DNA from: Pustulibacterium marinum
GTDB lineage: Bacteria; Bacteroidota; Bacteroidia; Flavobacteriales; Flavobacteriaceae
NCBI RefSeq assembly: GCF_900116665.1
Contig: NZ_FPBK01000001.1
Location: 642,112 to 706,111, forward strand
Length of the DNA: 64,000 nucleotides
Reading direction: 5' to 3'
Shown here: positions 7,808 to 17,158 of the stretch, piece after piece
How the letters are laid out: every line of letters begins with the position of its first letter
Position numbering within the stretch: the first letter of the stretch is position 1
Made by a program: the position numbers and the translations under genes
The notes under the pieces: generated by a model
What the model saw: the letters and a program-made list of their open reading frames with translations, nothing else
Database searches by the model: none
What the model was told of the DNA's origin: nothing

Positions 7808-8341
7808 TTAGAATGATTCATAATCAAATTTTTGTCCGCCTACGGAAGCATCGGCCATCAAACCACCTTTTGGCATTGCAAATACGGCAACACCATCTTT
7901 ATACTTCGCATTCACTGCTTTTCCAGACTTTACGGCAACCGCTGAAGCCTCGGCAGAAAATTGGAAGTTTCCTTTCATAAAATCTTTGAGGTCCCCTTCT
8001 GTCTCAAAGAAAATTACTTCGGTAATGGCTTGACCACCTGCTTGTAGACCTACGTTAATTTTTTTTAGATCGGCCATTCCAATAGCAACACCATCATCAT
8101 ACACTACACCGTTTCCGGTAGCACCTCCAATAATGAAACCGCCTTTCCCTACATTGGGAAAAATCACATATCCGGCTGCATCATCAAAGAAACTTTCCAG
8201 TCCGGCATCTTTTGCCATGAGTGTCGTTTTTGCCTTTGCGGCATCTTTCATGATTTTTTGATCTTTACTTGTTTGTGCCACGGCATTTGCAGTAAACAAA
8301 CATACCAGAGCACTGGCCAATACAGTTTTTAATTTTTTCAT
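7808..8341 (-). CDS. Secreted SYLF-domain lipid-binding protein
   Basis: This 177-residue protein has a signal peptide (about residues 1-22, ending ANAVAQ) followed by a YSC84/SYLF domain. Visible signatures are AAGYVIFPNVGKGGFIIGG and the Gly-rich strand pattern continuing through VNAKYKDGVAVFAMPKGGL. SYLF domains bind phosphoinositides or other lipids in eukaryotes; bacterial members are exported and their role is poorly known. A periplasmic or outer-membrane-associated function is expected. The ATG at 8341 is supported by the signal peptide. The gene is monocistronic with its own terminator, and diverges from the MtfA-like peptidase gene across an intergenic stretch of about 180 bp. Confidence 0.88.
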   Translation of the reverse strand: MKKLKTVLASALVCLFTANAVAQTSKDQKIMKDAAKAKTTLMAKDAGLESFFDDAAGYVIFPNVGKGGFIIGGATGNGVVYDDGVAIGMADLKKINVGLQAGGQAITEVIFFETEGDLKDFMKGNFQFSAEASAVAVKSGKAVNAKYKDGVAVFAMPKGGLMADASVGGQKFDYESF

Positions 8342-8491
8342 AACAATTCTTTTTTTTATAGTTCTTTTTCTTTCTTTTTCTACTACGAATGTACAATGTA
8401 ACTCGTGCGCCGGCTGTTAAAGGTGCGTTATTAATCGTCAATAAAATGTTAGAAAGCCATGCGCCTACCATCGCTTTCCACTTTAATCAAC

Positions 8492-8499
8492 TACATTTG
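8492..8499 (+). promoter_or_regulatory. Promoter -7 element that fixes the mtfA-like start
   Basis: TACATTTG matches TAnnTTTG and ends 19 bases before the ATG at 8519. An upstream in-frame ATG at 8459 would lie before this promoter, so 8519 is favoured. Confidence 0.55.
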
Positions 8500-8518
8500 G
8501 ATTTGCAATATCTATAGC

Positions 8519-9304
8519 ATGGGACAATATATAAGTGTGATCTTGTTTGCAGCCTTGGTGCTGTTTTTTTGGAACAAAAGAAAGAAGAAAAAGAAAGTGG
8601 AAGCTTTTCCAAAGAAGTGGGAGCCGTACATTCAGCATTCGGTTTTCTACAAGCGTCTTCCTACAGAGGAAAAGCAACAGTTTAAGAACCGCATCATGAA
8701 GTTTTTAACCGAAGTCTATATAGAAGGCGTACAGACCGAAGTTACCGACGAAGATAAAGTATTGGTAGCTGCCGCAGCCGTGATTCCCACCATGGGGTTT
8801 GAAGCATGGTACTATCCCAATTTGAGTTCGGTATTGTTATATCCCGCGTCTTTTAATAAAGAATTTGACTTTAACAAAGAAGACAAGGAGCGCGTGATCA
8901 TGGGGATGGTAGGCAATGGCCGTTTGAAGAATACCATGATTTTATCTAAAAAAGCATTGCACCATGGGTTTGATAACGAATCTGATAAACTGAATACAGG
9001 GATTCATGAGTTTGTGCATTTAATAGATGGGGTAGATGGTGCTGTGGATGGCGTACCGGAGCAGTTGTTACAAGAACCCAATACGCTGCCGTGGTTAAAA
9101 CTGATGCACGATACCATGGAAGAAATTAATAAGAACCAATCTGATATACGCAAGTACGGAGGTACATCACAACAGGAATTTTTTGCGGTGGCTTCGGAGT
9201 ATTTTTTTAGCAGGCCCAAGTTGATGCAGCGAAAGCATCCGGAATTGTATGCTATGCTAGAAAAGTGTTTCCGTCAAGATCCATCGGATTCAACCCGACT
9301 TTAA
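8519..9304 (+). CDS. MtfA-like zinc-dependent peptidase (M90)
   Basis: This protein of 261 residues belongs to the MtfA/M90 metallopeptidase family, related to anthrax-lethal-factor-type gluzincins. The zinc motif HEFVH is at residues 163-167, and the downstream helix QEFFAVASEYFF (219-230) supplies the third-ligand Glu. An N-terminal transmembrane helix (YISVILFAALVLFFW) followed by RKKKKKK suggests a membrane-anchored enzyme facing the cytosol. E. coli MtfA acts on the Mlc repressor; no Mlc homologue is visible here, so the substrate is unknown. I chose the ATG at 8519 rather than 8459 because of the promoter element at 8492-8499 and because the extra 20 residues look unlike the family. The der gene follows 94 bases later. 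Confidence 0.88.
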   Translation: MGQYISVILFAALVLFFWNKRKKKKKVEAFPKKWEPYIQHSVFYKRLPTEEKQQFKNRIMKFLTEVYIEGVQTEVTDEDKVLVAAAAVIPTMGFEAWYYPNLSSVLLYPASFNKEFDFNKEDKERVIMGMVGNGRLKNTMILSKKALHHGFDNESDKLNTGIHEFVHLIDGVDGAVDGVPEQLLQEPNTLPWLKLMHDTMEEINKNQSDIRKYGGTSQQEFFAVASEYFFSRPKLMQRKHPELYAMLEKCFRQDPSDSTRL

Positions 9305-9370
9305 TCCTTGAAAAACTGAAAATTACAGTCTTCGGGGTCGCTAACTATTTTATCATAAGAATCTAAACAC

Positions 9371-9378
9371 TACCTTTG
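9371..9378 (+). promoter_or_regulatory. Bacteroidota -7 promoter element for der
   Basis: TACCTTTG matches TAnnTTTG and ends 20 bases before the der ATG. Confidence 0.5.
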
Positions 9379-9398
9379 CACATAATTTTTAGAAGCAC

Positions 9399-10703
9399 AT
9401 GAGTAGAATTGTAGCTATAGTTGGTAGGCCCAATGTAGGGAAGTCCACTTTGTTTAACCGTTTGATTAAGCGAAGAGAGGCTATTGTAGACGCTGTAAGC
9501 GGGGTTACCAGAGACCGTCACTACGGAAGATCGGATTGGAATGGTCGTGAATTTTCATTGATCGATACCGGTGGATACGTTGTGGGTAGCGATGATATTT
9601 TTGAACAAGAAATAGATAAACAAGTAGAGTTAGCTATTGATGAAGCAGACATTCTTGTTTTTGTTGTAGATGTAGAAACCGGAGTTACCGGAATGGACGA
9701 GGATGTAGCCAATTTGCTACGCCGCTCTGACAAACCTGTTTTTCTAGTAGTAAATAAAGTAGATACTGCCATGCGCGAAGCAAACGCAGTAGAGTTTTAT
9801 AGTTTGGGGTTAGGCGAATATTACACCATTTCCAGTATTAACGGTAGTGGTACCGGAGAATTGCTAGATGCTGTAGTAGAAGCCTTGCCAGAAGATGAAG
9901 AGGAAGAAGTAAGCGAGTTACCGCGTTTTGCCGTTGTAGGAAGACCTAATGCCGGAAAATCATCTTTTATCAATGCCTTAATTGGAGAAGACAGGTATAT
10001 AGTTACCGATATTGCAGGAACAACGCGTGATAGTAACGATACCCGTTACAACCGTTTTGGTTTTGAATTCAACCTTGTAGATACAGCCGGGATAAGAAGA
10101 AAAGCCAAAGTTAAAGAAGATCTAGAGTTTTACTCTGTTATGCGTTCGGTACGTGCCATAGAACATTCAGATGTATGTTTGTTGGTGTTAGATGCCACTC
10201 GTGGATTTGAAGGACAGGATGTAAATATCTTTTGGTTGGCACAGCGTAACCGTAAAGGCGTGGTGATTTTGGTAAACAAATGGGATTTGATAGAGAAAGA
10301 TACCAATTCTGCAAAAGCATTTACCCAAGCCATAGAACGCGAAATAGCACCGTTTACCGATGTGCCAATTATTTATATGTCTGCTTTGACCAAGCAACGT
10401 ATTTATAAAGCTATTGAAACAGCAGTAGAGGTATATGAGAATCGTAGCAAACGCATTAAAACCAGCGTGCTTAACGAAACCATGTTGCCTATCATAGAAA
10501 ATACGCCGCCACCGGCAACCAAAGGGAAGTTTATAAAGATCAAATATTGTATGCAGTTGCCTACACCAATGCCACAGTTTGTATTCTTTGCCAACTTACC
10601 ACAATACGTTAAAGATCCGTACAAGCGATTTATAGAAAATCAGTTACGCGATCACTTTGGTTTTACCGGAGTGCCTATTGATGTTTATTTTAGAAAGAAA
10701 TAA
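9399..10703 (+). CDS. der: Ribosome-assembly GTPase Der (EngA)
   Basis: This 434-residue protein has the two tandem GTPase domains unique to Der, which matures the 50S subunit. The first domain starts with GRPNVGKS (9-16) and has DTGG and NKVD. The second has GRPNAGKS near residue 182, [11 protein letters not shown] and NKWDLIEKD. The C-terminal KH-like domain ends in [13 protein letters not shown], as is usual. Length and start are standard. It is transcribed from its own promoter element (9371-9378) and ends at a terminator (10731-10752). Confidence 0.97.
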   Translation: MSRIVAIVGRPNVGKSTLFNRLIKRREAIVDAVSGVTRDRHYGRSDWNGREFSLIDTGGYVVGSDDIFEQEIDKQVELAIDEADILVFVVDVETGVTGMDEDVANLLRRSDKPVFLVVNKVDTAMREANAVEFYSLGLGEYYTISSINGSGTGELLDAVVEALPEDEEEEVSELPRFAVVGRPNAGKSSFINALIGEDRYIVTDIAGTTRDSNDTRYNRFGFEFNLVDTAGIRRKAKVKEDLEFYSVMRSVRAIEHSDVCLLVLDATRGFEGQDVNIFWLAQRNRKGVVILVNKWDLIEKDTNSAKAFTQAIEREIAPFTDVPIIYMSALTKQRIYKAIETAVEVYENRSKRIKTSVLNETMLPIIENTPPPATKGKFIKIKYCMQLPTPMPQFVFFANLPQYVKDPYKRFIENQLRDHFGFTGVPIDVYFRKK

Positions 10704-10730
10704 GATTTATTCCTATACATACTACCTAGA

Positions 10731-10752
10731 AGGAAGCTATTATTAGCTTCCT
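10731..10752 (+). terminator. Terminator of der
   Basis: The inverted repeat AGGAAGCTA/TAGCTTCCT is followed by a T-run and begins 28 bases after the der stop codon. The remaining bases to 11003 are AT-rich leader for the next gene, with no other feature seen. Confidence 0.85.
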
Positions 10753-11003
10753 TTTTTCATTTTATGCATTAGAATTATTAGGTACTCTTTAAACCTTTTT
10801 CCTAGAAGACAGTCTAAGCTTTTGATGCTATATTTTTTGTAGCATTCATCATTATATGAGTGGGGAGACTTTTAAAGAAAATGGTGTTTCTTTTTTGTTA
10901 AAATAATACTAAAGTAAAGCTATTAACGTTTTTACACTGAAAAGTTGATTACTTTTCTTGCAAGTTATTCATTCATCAACTAAAAACTAACAATCAACCA
11001 ATC

Positions 11004-13760
11004 ATGAAGAAAAATGTGCTGTTTTTCTTGCTCTGTGCTTTTTGTATGGCTATAGGGCAAGCACAAGACTATACGGTCTCGGGAACCGTAAAAGACGAAT
11101 TTGACAACACACTAGAATCTGCCACTGTATTTGTGGAAACCATTGCCGATAGTACCTTAATCAACTATACGGTTACCAATCAAAATGGTGTCTTTGAGCT
11201 AGAATTTAAAACCAAAAAGCCCAAAGCCAGAGTTGTAATCACCTATAATGGTTATCAAACCTACCGAAAAGAATTAACCCTTACCAAAGAAACTTTTGCC
11301 TTGGGAACCGTCTCAATGCAGCCTTATGCTATGGAGCTGGAAGGAGTAAGTGTCGTGGGAGAAAGTGCTCCTATTACCGTAAAGGCAGATACGCTGGAGT
11401 TTAATGCAAGCTCTTTTAAAGTAGCGCCAGATTCCAATGTAGAACAGATGCTGAAACAACTGCCTGGTGTAGATGTAAAGCCAGACGGAACCATTACGGT
11501 GAACGGAAAAGAGGTTAACAACATTCTGGTAAACGGAAAACCGTTTTTTGGAAGCGATGGTAAAATAGCAACGCAAAATTTACCGGCAGAATTGATAGAA
11601 AAGATTCAGGTAACCAATACCAAAACAGACGAAGAAGAACTTTCCGGTGATAAAGCAAGTGGCGATAACAAGACCATAAACCTTACCATAGCCGAAGATA
11701 AAAACAAAGGCTTGTTTGGAAAAGCCATGGCTGGGTATGGTACCGACGATAGGTATGAGTCTAGCTTACTGTTCAATACCTTTAAAGGCGACCGAAAAAT
11801 AAGTGTATTAGCTTCCTCTAACAATATCAATTCTGTAGGTTTTTCTATGGATGAAGTATTTGATAATATGGGTGGTGGACGAAATTCATGGGATACTTTT
11901 GATGAGTTACAGTCGGCTACAAGGTATGGTATTACCCAATCCAATATGATAGGATTCAATTATGCAGACAGCTTTCTGGATGAAAAAATAGAACCTAATT
12001 TAACGTACTATTTTACAGAAACGAATACTGATAATGATAACGTAACCAGTACCGAAAACTTTCAGCCGGACCGCACTACCTTTACCAACTCAAACAGTGT
12101 TACCGATAATTACAGCAGAACACACACCGTGAGTGGAGACCGAACTACCATAAAAATTGACTCTACCTTAACCATTCGTGTCAACCCGAATTTTAAGCAG
12201 AGTACCAATGTAAACAATTATACCCAGGCAGAAGCAACTACCGATGAAGAAGGAGCCTTGTTAAATGATAGTCAGTCAAAATCTGTCACCAACAAGGAAA
12301 GTACTTCATTTGAAAATCGTTTGTATCTCTTTAAAAAGTTGGCGAAGAAGGGGAGAGGCTACAATGTGAGTTTTAACAATACGAACAGCCGTTCCAATAC
12401 CGATTTGAATACCCAATCGGAAACCAACTTTTATGAAACTGGTGATCCTTCGGATATACGAGATCAAAATAGATTTACCAGAAATACCACAGATGAATAC
12501 CGATTGAGCGCAGGATTCCGTGAACCGTTAACAGATTCGTTACGATTGAATATTGATGCGACGTACAAATACACCAATGATTTGGATCAACGAAATACTT
12601 TTGATTTTGATGGTACGGCCTATACAGATCTCAATGCAGAACAGTCTTATTATTACGATTCTAAAACCAATACTTTTTCTCCAGAGGCAGGATTGAGTGT
12701 TCAGAAAAAAAATCTATGGTTAAGTTTAGATTTGGGAGCAGATATCATTGATTTTAAAAACAGATCGGTCTATGTGGGAGCAACTACAGAACTAAATCAA
12801 TCTTACGTATTTCCAACCGTAAGTGCAAGAGGGCGTATTCAAATAGGGAAATCGAAGTCTATTTATATGAATTATAACTACGACGTAAGCTTGCCTTCTG
12901 CTCAACAGCTTTTGCCGGTAGCCAATTTATCCAATCCATTGAGTACCATTATTGGTAATCCAGACTTAGATCCTACTCGAAATAATAACTTGTATTTCAA
13001 CTTTAATAATTTTGATTTCTCCACACGTACCGGATTGTTTATTTGGGGAGGAGGAAGTACTACCAATAATCAGGTAGTTTCTTCAACCACTTATGACGAT
13101 GCCAACAAAGCGACGACTACCTATGAGAATTTAGATGATGTGTATTCTGGATTTGGAGGTTTTAGTTATAGTAAGTCATTTAAAGGAGAAAACGGAAATT
13201 CTTTACGATACCGTGCCAGTATAGATGCTAATTATAGTAAAAGTAAAGGTTTGACCAATGCAGAGTTGTACGAGTCAGACCGATGGACGTTAAGTCCGGG
13301 TGTATCGGTAACCTATGAAATTCCGGAACTAGTGACCATAGAACCAAGCTATCGTTTGAATTATTATGATACCAAATATGATAATTACGTTATAGATGCT
13401 ACCAGCAATGTAACCCACACCGCCAACGTGCAAACTACTTTGTACTGGCCAAAGAACGTAGTTTGGGGTAATGATTTTGGATACACCTATAATTCTAATA
13501 TTGCTGATGGTTTCCGTAAAGACTTTTATTTATGGAACATGAGTTTAGGGTACAATTTTTACAAAGACAGATTTTTAGCGAAAGTAAAAGTATATGATTT
13601 ATTAGATCAAAACTTAAGCGCTACCAGAACCATTACGCCTACCGCTATTGTAGATGAACAGAATACGGTTTTAAAGCGTTATGTAATGTTCTCTTTAACG
13701 TATAATCTAGAAATGTTTGGCGGTCAGAAGAAGAAAGAGCGCCACTTTATGAGATTCTAA
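11004..13760 (+). CDS. TonB-dependent-receptor-like outer-membrane beta-barrel protein
   Basis: This 918-residue protein starts with a signal peptide ending GQAQ (about residue 20). A carboxypeptidase-regulatory-like beta-sandwich follows (about 24-110; YTVSGTVKDEFDNTLESAT), then a plug domain (about 115-215; NVEQMLKQLPGVDVKPDG and NGKPFFGSDGK). The rest is a long Asn/Thr/Tyr-rich beta-barrel of the OMP_b-brl_3 type, ending in KKERHFMRF. It should sit in the outer membrane. Members of this subfamily are common in Flavobacteriia and are usually not paired with SusD; no SusD gene is adjacent here. The substrate cannot be told from sequence. It is monocistronic, and ends at a bidirectional terminator. 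Confidence 0.85.
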   Translation: MKKNVLFFLLCAFCMAIGQAQDYTVSGTVKDEFDNTLESATVFVETIADSTLINYTVTNQNGVFELEFKTKKPKARVVITYNGYQTYRKELTLTKETFALGTVSMQPYAMELEGVSVVGESAPITVKADTLEFNASSFKVAPDSNVEQMLKQLPGVDVKPDGTITVNGKEVNNILVNGKPFFGSDGKIATQNLPAELIEKIQVTNTKTDEEELSGDKASGDNKTINLTIAEDKNKGLFGKAMAGYGTDDRYESSLLFNTFKGDRKISVLASSNNINSVGFSMDEVFDNMGGGRNSWDTFDELQSATRYGITQSNMIGFNYADSFLDEKIEPNLTYYFTETNTDNDNVTSTENFQPDRTTFTNSNSVTDNYSRTHTVSGDRTTIKIDSTLTIRVNPNFKQSTNVNNYTQAEATTDEEGALLNDSQSKSVTNKESTSFENRLYLFKKLAKKGRGYNVSFNNTNSRSNTDLNTQSETNFYETGDPSDIRDQNRFTRNTTDEYRLSAGFREPLTDSLRLNIDATYKYTNDLDQRNTFDFDGTAYTDLNAEQSYYYDSKTNTFSPEAGLSVQKKNLWLSLDLGADIIDFKNRSVYVGATTELNQSYVFPTVSARGRIQIGKSKSIYMNYNYDVSLPSAQQLLPVANLSNPLSTIIGNPDLDPTRNNNLYFNFNNFDFSTRTGLFIWGGGSTTNNQVVSSTTYDDANKATTTYENLDDVYSGFGGFSYSKSFKGENGNSLRYRASIDANYSKSKGLTNAELYESDRWTLSPGVSVTYEIPELVTIEPSYRLNYYDTKYDNYVIDATSNVTHTANVQTTLYWPKNVVWGNDFGYTYNSNIADGFRKDFYLWNMSLGYNFYKDRFLAKVKVYDLLDQNLSATRTITPTAIVDEQNTVLKRYVMFSLTYNLEMFGGQKKKERHFMRF

Positions 13761-13807
13761 AAAGACTTCTATAAATTGCTATAGAGATTTTAATTTTGAA
13801 CCGAAAA

Positions 13808-13827
13808 AGCCATGCAAATGCATGGCT
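13808..13827. terminator. Bidirectional terminator
   Basis: AGCCATGCAAATGCATGGCT forms a 9-bp stem with A/T runs on both sides. It serves the receptor gene (plus) and the TPM/LemA operon (minus). Confidence 0.9.
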
Positions 13828-13863
13828 TTTTTATATCGTATATTTTGGAGTATTGTTATTTGT

Positions 13864-14661
13864 TTACCAGCTACCACCGGCGCCTCCACCAGAGAAACCA
13901 CCGCCGCCAAAGCCGCCTCCGAAGCCTCCGCCTCCAAAGCCTCCGCTGCTTCCACCACCAAAGCCACCTCCGCCATAGTTTCCACCACGGCCCAAGCTGC
14001 TTAGAATGATAAAATCGGTAAGGTCAAAACCACCTCTTCGGCCACCTCGACCTCCGCCACCGCCTCTACGGTTTCTGAAGATAAGCATTATAATAATGAT
14101 GAATATAACAATGACCACCAAGGGAGCAGCAGAACCTCCACTTCTTTTACGTGTACCTTTGAAAGTGCCTTGTAATACTTCAAAAATAGCATCGGTACCT
14201 TTGTCTAAGCCTGCGTAGTAATCGCCTCGTTTAAATTCTGGAATAATGATATTTCTAATGATTTCTCCATTGATTCCGGCAGTTAGTTTTTCTTCCGCTT
14301 CGTAACCAGGAGCTATCCAGATTTCGTGTTCTTTTTCTGCCAAAAGAATTACAACACCGTTATCTTTTCCTTTTTGACCAATACCCCATTGTTGTCCCCA
14401 TTTTGGAGCTAGCAATCCTATGTTTTCGCCATTAAGACTTTTAATAGAAATGAAAACAATTTGTGTTGAGGTAGTGTCTGAGTAACGTACTAATTTATTC
14501 TCTAATGCATTCTTTTGTCCTTTTGATAAAACTTCAGCATAATCATATACACTGGTTTCTTTAGAGGGTTTTTCTGGGATCTCAAATTGTGCAGATACTA
14601 CACAAGTAATGAGCAATGCAATTAAGGTAAAGTACTGTTTAAAATTTATTTGTTGTAACAT
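13864..14661 (-). CDS. TPM-domain protein with Gly-rich tail (YgcG-like)
   Basis: This 265-residue membrane protein has a signal sequence (about 1-25, ending VVSAQ) and a TPM/YgcG domain (about 30-175; VYDYAEVLSKGQKNALE at its start, then NGVVILLAEKEHEIWIAPGY). One transmembrane helix follows (VVIVIFIIIIMLIF). The tail consists of GGGGFGGG-type repeats ending GGAGGSW, the hallmark of this family. TPM proteins are thought to act in membrane-protein or photosystem maintenance; the bacterial role is unsettled. I chose the ATG at 14661, one base after the upstream gene's stop, over an ATG at 14694 that would overlap that gene. It is the last gene of the LemA-TPM-TPM group. Confidence 0.87.
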   Translation of the reverse strand: MLQQINFKQYFTLIALLITCVVSAQFEIPEKPSKETSVYDYAEVLSKGQKNALENKLVRYSDTTSTQIVFISIKSLNGENIGLLAPKWGQQWGIGQKGKDNGVVILLAEKEHEIWIAPGYEAEEKLTAGINGEIIRNIIIPEFKRGDYYAGLDKGTDAIFEVLQGTFKGTRKRSGGSAAPLVVIVIFIIIIMLIFRNRRGGGGGRGGRRGGFDLTDFIILSSLGRGGNYGGGGFGGGSSGGFGGGGFGGGFGGGGFSGGGAGGSW

Positions 14662-14662
14662 A

Positions 14663-15100
14663 TTAGCCTTTAGAAATTTCATCTGGTAATTCATTTACAT
14701 CATCGTCTTGGTAAGGGAAATGCGCTTTTAGTTGCTCGCCTGCTTTTAAAATTCCGTCTACCAAACCTTGTTTAAAATTACCTTGTTTAAATTGGTTGAT
14801 GATTTCATCTTTGGTGCTGTCCCAGAAGTTATCTGGCACAACATCATTGATACCTTTATCACCGCAAATGACAAAAGTTCTTTTCTCTACAGCGACGTAG
14901 ATAAGCACTCCGTTTTGTAATTCAGTCTTGTGCATTTCCAACATTTGAAAAACTTCTAAGGCACGGTCAAAATCATCTTTATCGGTTCCTTTTTCAATAT
15001 GTACCCGAATTTCGCCACTGGTATTGGTTTCGGCCGTTTTAATGGCAGCTACAATAGCGGTTTCGTCTTCCTTACTTAAAAAATCTTTTATAGAAGGCAT
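14663..15100 (-). CDS. TPM-domain protein without membrane segment
   Basis: This 145-residue protein is a second TPM domain in the same operon. It begins with FLSKEDETAIVAAIKTAE, and shows SGEIRVHIEKG and ENGVLIYVA-like strands (here QNGVLIYVAVEKRTFVICGD). It has no signal peptide or membrane helix, so it is probably cytosolic or membrane-peripheral, unlike its neighbour. It is 11 bases downstream of lemA and one base upstream of the YgcG-like gene, which implies co-translation. The pairing of one soluble and one membrane TPM protein with LemA is common in Bacteroidota, but the function is unknown. Confidence 0.87.
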   Translation of the reverse strand: MPSIKDFLSKEDETAIVAAIKTAETNTSGEIRVHIEKGTDKDDFDRALEVFQMLEMHKTELQNGVLIYVAVEKRTFVICGDKGINDVVPDNFWDSTKDEIINQFKQGNFKQGLVDGILKAGEQLKAHFPYQDDDVNELPDEISKG

Positions 15101-15111
15101 AGTGTGCTGTT

Positions 15112-15714
15112 TTAGAAGTTAAAATCTACATCTGGAGCTTTCTCTGCACCTTCATCTGATTTGAAGAATGGTTTTTTCTCATAACCCGACAAGAACCAGC
15201 TGTTCGGTATTTTTTGAATGTATACGTTGTATTCTTTTACCGCTGTGTTGTAACGCGTTCTGGCTGTTTGAATGGTGTTTTCGGTACTCGTTAATTCATC
15301 TTGAAGCTTTAAGAAGTTCTGATTTGCTTTCAACTCCGGATAACGCTCTACCGATACCAATAACCTTGATAAAGCTGAAGATACACCCGATTGTGCTTTC
15401 TGAAATTGTTCTATTTGTGCAGCATTTAAGTTGGAAGCATCTACATTTACCGAAGTTGCTTTGGAACGAGCTTCGATCACTTCTTTCAAAGTGTTTCTCT
15501 CAAAATCAGCAGCCCCTTGAACCGTCTTAACCAAGTTGCCAATAAGGTCGTTTCTACGCTGGTATGATGTTTCTACATTTCCCCAAGCTTGTTCAACAGT
15601 TTGATCTCTTTCCAAGGCTGTATTTGGGATTGACACAAATCCTCGGAAAACAAAAATTCCGATGATAAGTACCAAAATTCCAATAATGATGAGTCCAATA
15701 GTTCCTTTTTTCAT
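15112..15714 (-). CDS. lemA: LemA family protein
   Basis: This 200-residue protein has an N-terminal membrane anchor (about 5-26; GLIIIGILVLIIGIFVF). A helical LemA domain follows (about 35-180), including VEQAWGNVETSYQRRNDLIG, the usual signature next to the membrane, and SVERYPELKANQNFLKLQDEL split over the middle helices. LemA proteins present the helical bundle outside the cytoplasmic membrane; their biochemical role is unknown. It is the first gene of the LemA-TPM-TPM group and lies 12 bases after the MerR-type gene. Confidence 0.93.
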   Translation of the reverse strand: MKKGTIGLIIIGILVLIIGIFVFRGFVSIPNTALERDQTVEQAWGNVETSYQRRNDLIGNLVKTVQGAADFERNTLKEVIEARSKATSVNVDASNLNAAQIEQFQKAQSGVSSALSRLLVSVERYPELKANQNFLKLQDELTSTENTIQTARTRYNTAVKEYNVYIQKIPNSWFLSGYEKKPFFKSDEGAEKAPDVDFNF

Positions 15715-15726
15715 TTCTTTTTTAGT

Positions 15727-16056
15727 TTATAGTTGATCTTTAATCTTTATCAATTCTGCTTTGATATTTTCAAGTTTCCGAATGATCTCAAAATTATCAA
15801 GTGTCTTTTTCTTTTCTTCTTTTAGATGTGTTTTGGCGCCTTCCAAGGTAAATCCGCGCTCTTTTACCAAATGATAAATCAGTTGGAGATTCTTGATATC
15901 TTCTTTGGTAAATTTACGATTTCCTTTTGCGTTCTTTTTTGGTTTGATGGCATCAAACTCTTTTTCCCAAAAGCGAATTAGCGAAGTGTTTACCTGAAAA
16001 GCTTCGGCAACTTCACCAATACTATAATATAATTTATCAGGAAGATTAACGTGCAT
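15727..16056 (-). CDS. MerR-family transcriptional regulator
   Basis: This 109-residue protein begins with a MerR winged-helix domain (about 8-75; YSIGEVAEAFQVNTSLIRFW then KKNAKGNRKFTKEDIKNL). A short helical region follows instead of an effector-binding domain. There are no Cys residues suggesting metal sensing. Its start overlaps the M23 peptidase stop codon (TAATG), so the two are translationally coupled. A regulator of this shape in front of LemA suggests local control of the envelope operon, but that is inference. Confidence 0.88.
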   Translation of the reverse strand: MHVNLPDKLYYSIGEVAEAFQVNTSLIRFWEKEFDAIKPKKNAKGNRKFTKEDIKNLQLIYHLVKERGFTLEGAKTHLKEEKKKTLDNFEIIRKLENIKAELIKIKDQL

Positions 16057-17033
16057 TAGTCAAGCGATTGGTTTTCTAATGAAGAAGCATGAAGCATTGC
16101 ATCAAATTCGGCCTGCGTTAAACTACCATAGTAGAAGTTCATTGGGTTGATACGGTCTCCGTCTTTCCAAACTTCGTAATGGCAGTGAGGACCTTGAGAG
16201 CGTCCGCTACTACCTACATACCCAATAAGATCACCACGCTTTACCTTTTGACCTTTTCGAACATTATAGCGGCTTAAGTGTGCATAAAGGCTGGTGTAAC
16301 CATATCCATGATCTATACGAATGTGCTCTCCATACCCTGTTGCACGGTGGTCTGCTCTTATCACAACTCCGTCACCCGTAGCATAAATAGGCGTTCCTGT
16401 TGGGGCGGAAAAATCCATTCCATAGTGGAATTTTCTAGCTTTGGTAAATGGGTCAGATCTCCATCCATATCCCGAAGCCATTCTTTTTAAATCTTCATTA
16501 CGTACCGGCTGAATTGCTGGTATTTTAGCTAAAAAATCTTCTTTGTCTTCCGCTAGTTTGATGATTTCGTCCAAAGATTTTGATTGTACTACCAACCGTT
16601 TTTGTAATACTTCTAAGCGCTTGGTAGTTTCTGTGATTTTTTCAGAATTGTTATAACCTTCTAGATTTTTGTAACGGTTTACACCACCAAACCCAGCTTT
16701 TCTTTGCTCTTCCGGGATAGGGTTCGCCTCAAAATAAGAACGGTAGATGTTGTTGTCTTTATCTTCAATGTATGCCAACACCTCTTCCATTTGAGACATT
16801 TTTTTGTCTAATATCTCAAACTGAAGTTCGTATTGTTTGTTCTCTCTTTCCAGTGAAAGTTCTTTTGGAGTATTTACAACATTAAGGTTTAGCAGAACAA
16901 TGGCTCCCAATCCACCAGCTATAAAAGCCGCTGTAAAAAGTAAAAAAACATTTCTGATTTTCTTACCACGCTTGGCTTCTATTTTCTTGTAGGATAGTGT
17001 TTCAGGATCGTAATAATATTTTACCTTACTCAT
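16056..17033 (-). CDS. M23 family peptidoglycan metallopeptidase
   Basis: This 325-residue protein has a cytosolic N-terminus (YYYDPETLSYKKIE), one transmembrane helix (about 28-50), a periplasmic coiled coil (about 75-175) and a C-terminal M23/LytM domain. Zinc-site motifs are visible: HYGMD (His and Asp ligands) and GPHCHYEVW (His-x-His), with TSLYAHLS between. It should cut or remodel peptidoglycan crosslinks, or activate an amidase. It is the first gene of a minus-strand operon that continues into merR, lemA and the TPM genes. It diverges from alaS across 125 bp. Confidence 0.93.
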   Translation of the reverse strand: MSKVKYYYDPETLSYKKIEAKRGKKIRNVFLLFTAAFIAGGLGAIVLLNLNVVNTPKELSLERENKQYELQFEILDKKMSQMEEVLAYIEDKDNNIYRSYFEANPIPEEQRKAGFGGVNRYKNLEGYNNSEKITETTKRLEVLQKRLVVQSKSLDEIIKLAEDKEDFLAKIPAIQPVRNEDLKRMASGYGWRSDPFTKARKFHYGMDFSAPTGTPIYATGDGVVIRADHRATGYGEHIRIDHGYGYTSLYAHLSRYNVRKGQKVKRGDLIGYVGSSGRSQGPHCHYEVWKDGDRINPMNFYYGSLTQAEFDAMLHASSLENQSLD

Positions 17034-17046
17034 AAGTGAAAATTGC

Positions 17047-17054
17047 TATTTTTG
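17047..17054 (+). promoter_or_regulatory. Possible -7 promoter element for alaS
   Basis: TATTTTTG matches TAnnTTTG in the divergent M23/alaS spacer. It is 104 bases before the chosen alaS start, which would give a leader of about 95 bases. Confidence 0.35.
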
Positions 17055-17158
17055 CATTCAAACGTTTCATCGTTATGAATTCGTATATGTGTAATTCACA
17101 AATATAAACAATGTACGCTGGAACGCAATTTTTTAAATCGGTTAAGAATCAAAATTAT

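Noticed and set aside
13796-14218. Plus-strand Pro-rich and Arg-rich open frames
   Set aside because: They are antisense shadows of the Gly-rich tail of the YgcG-like protein.
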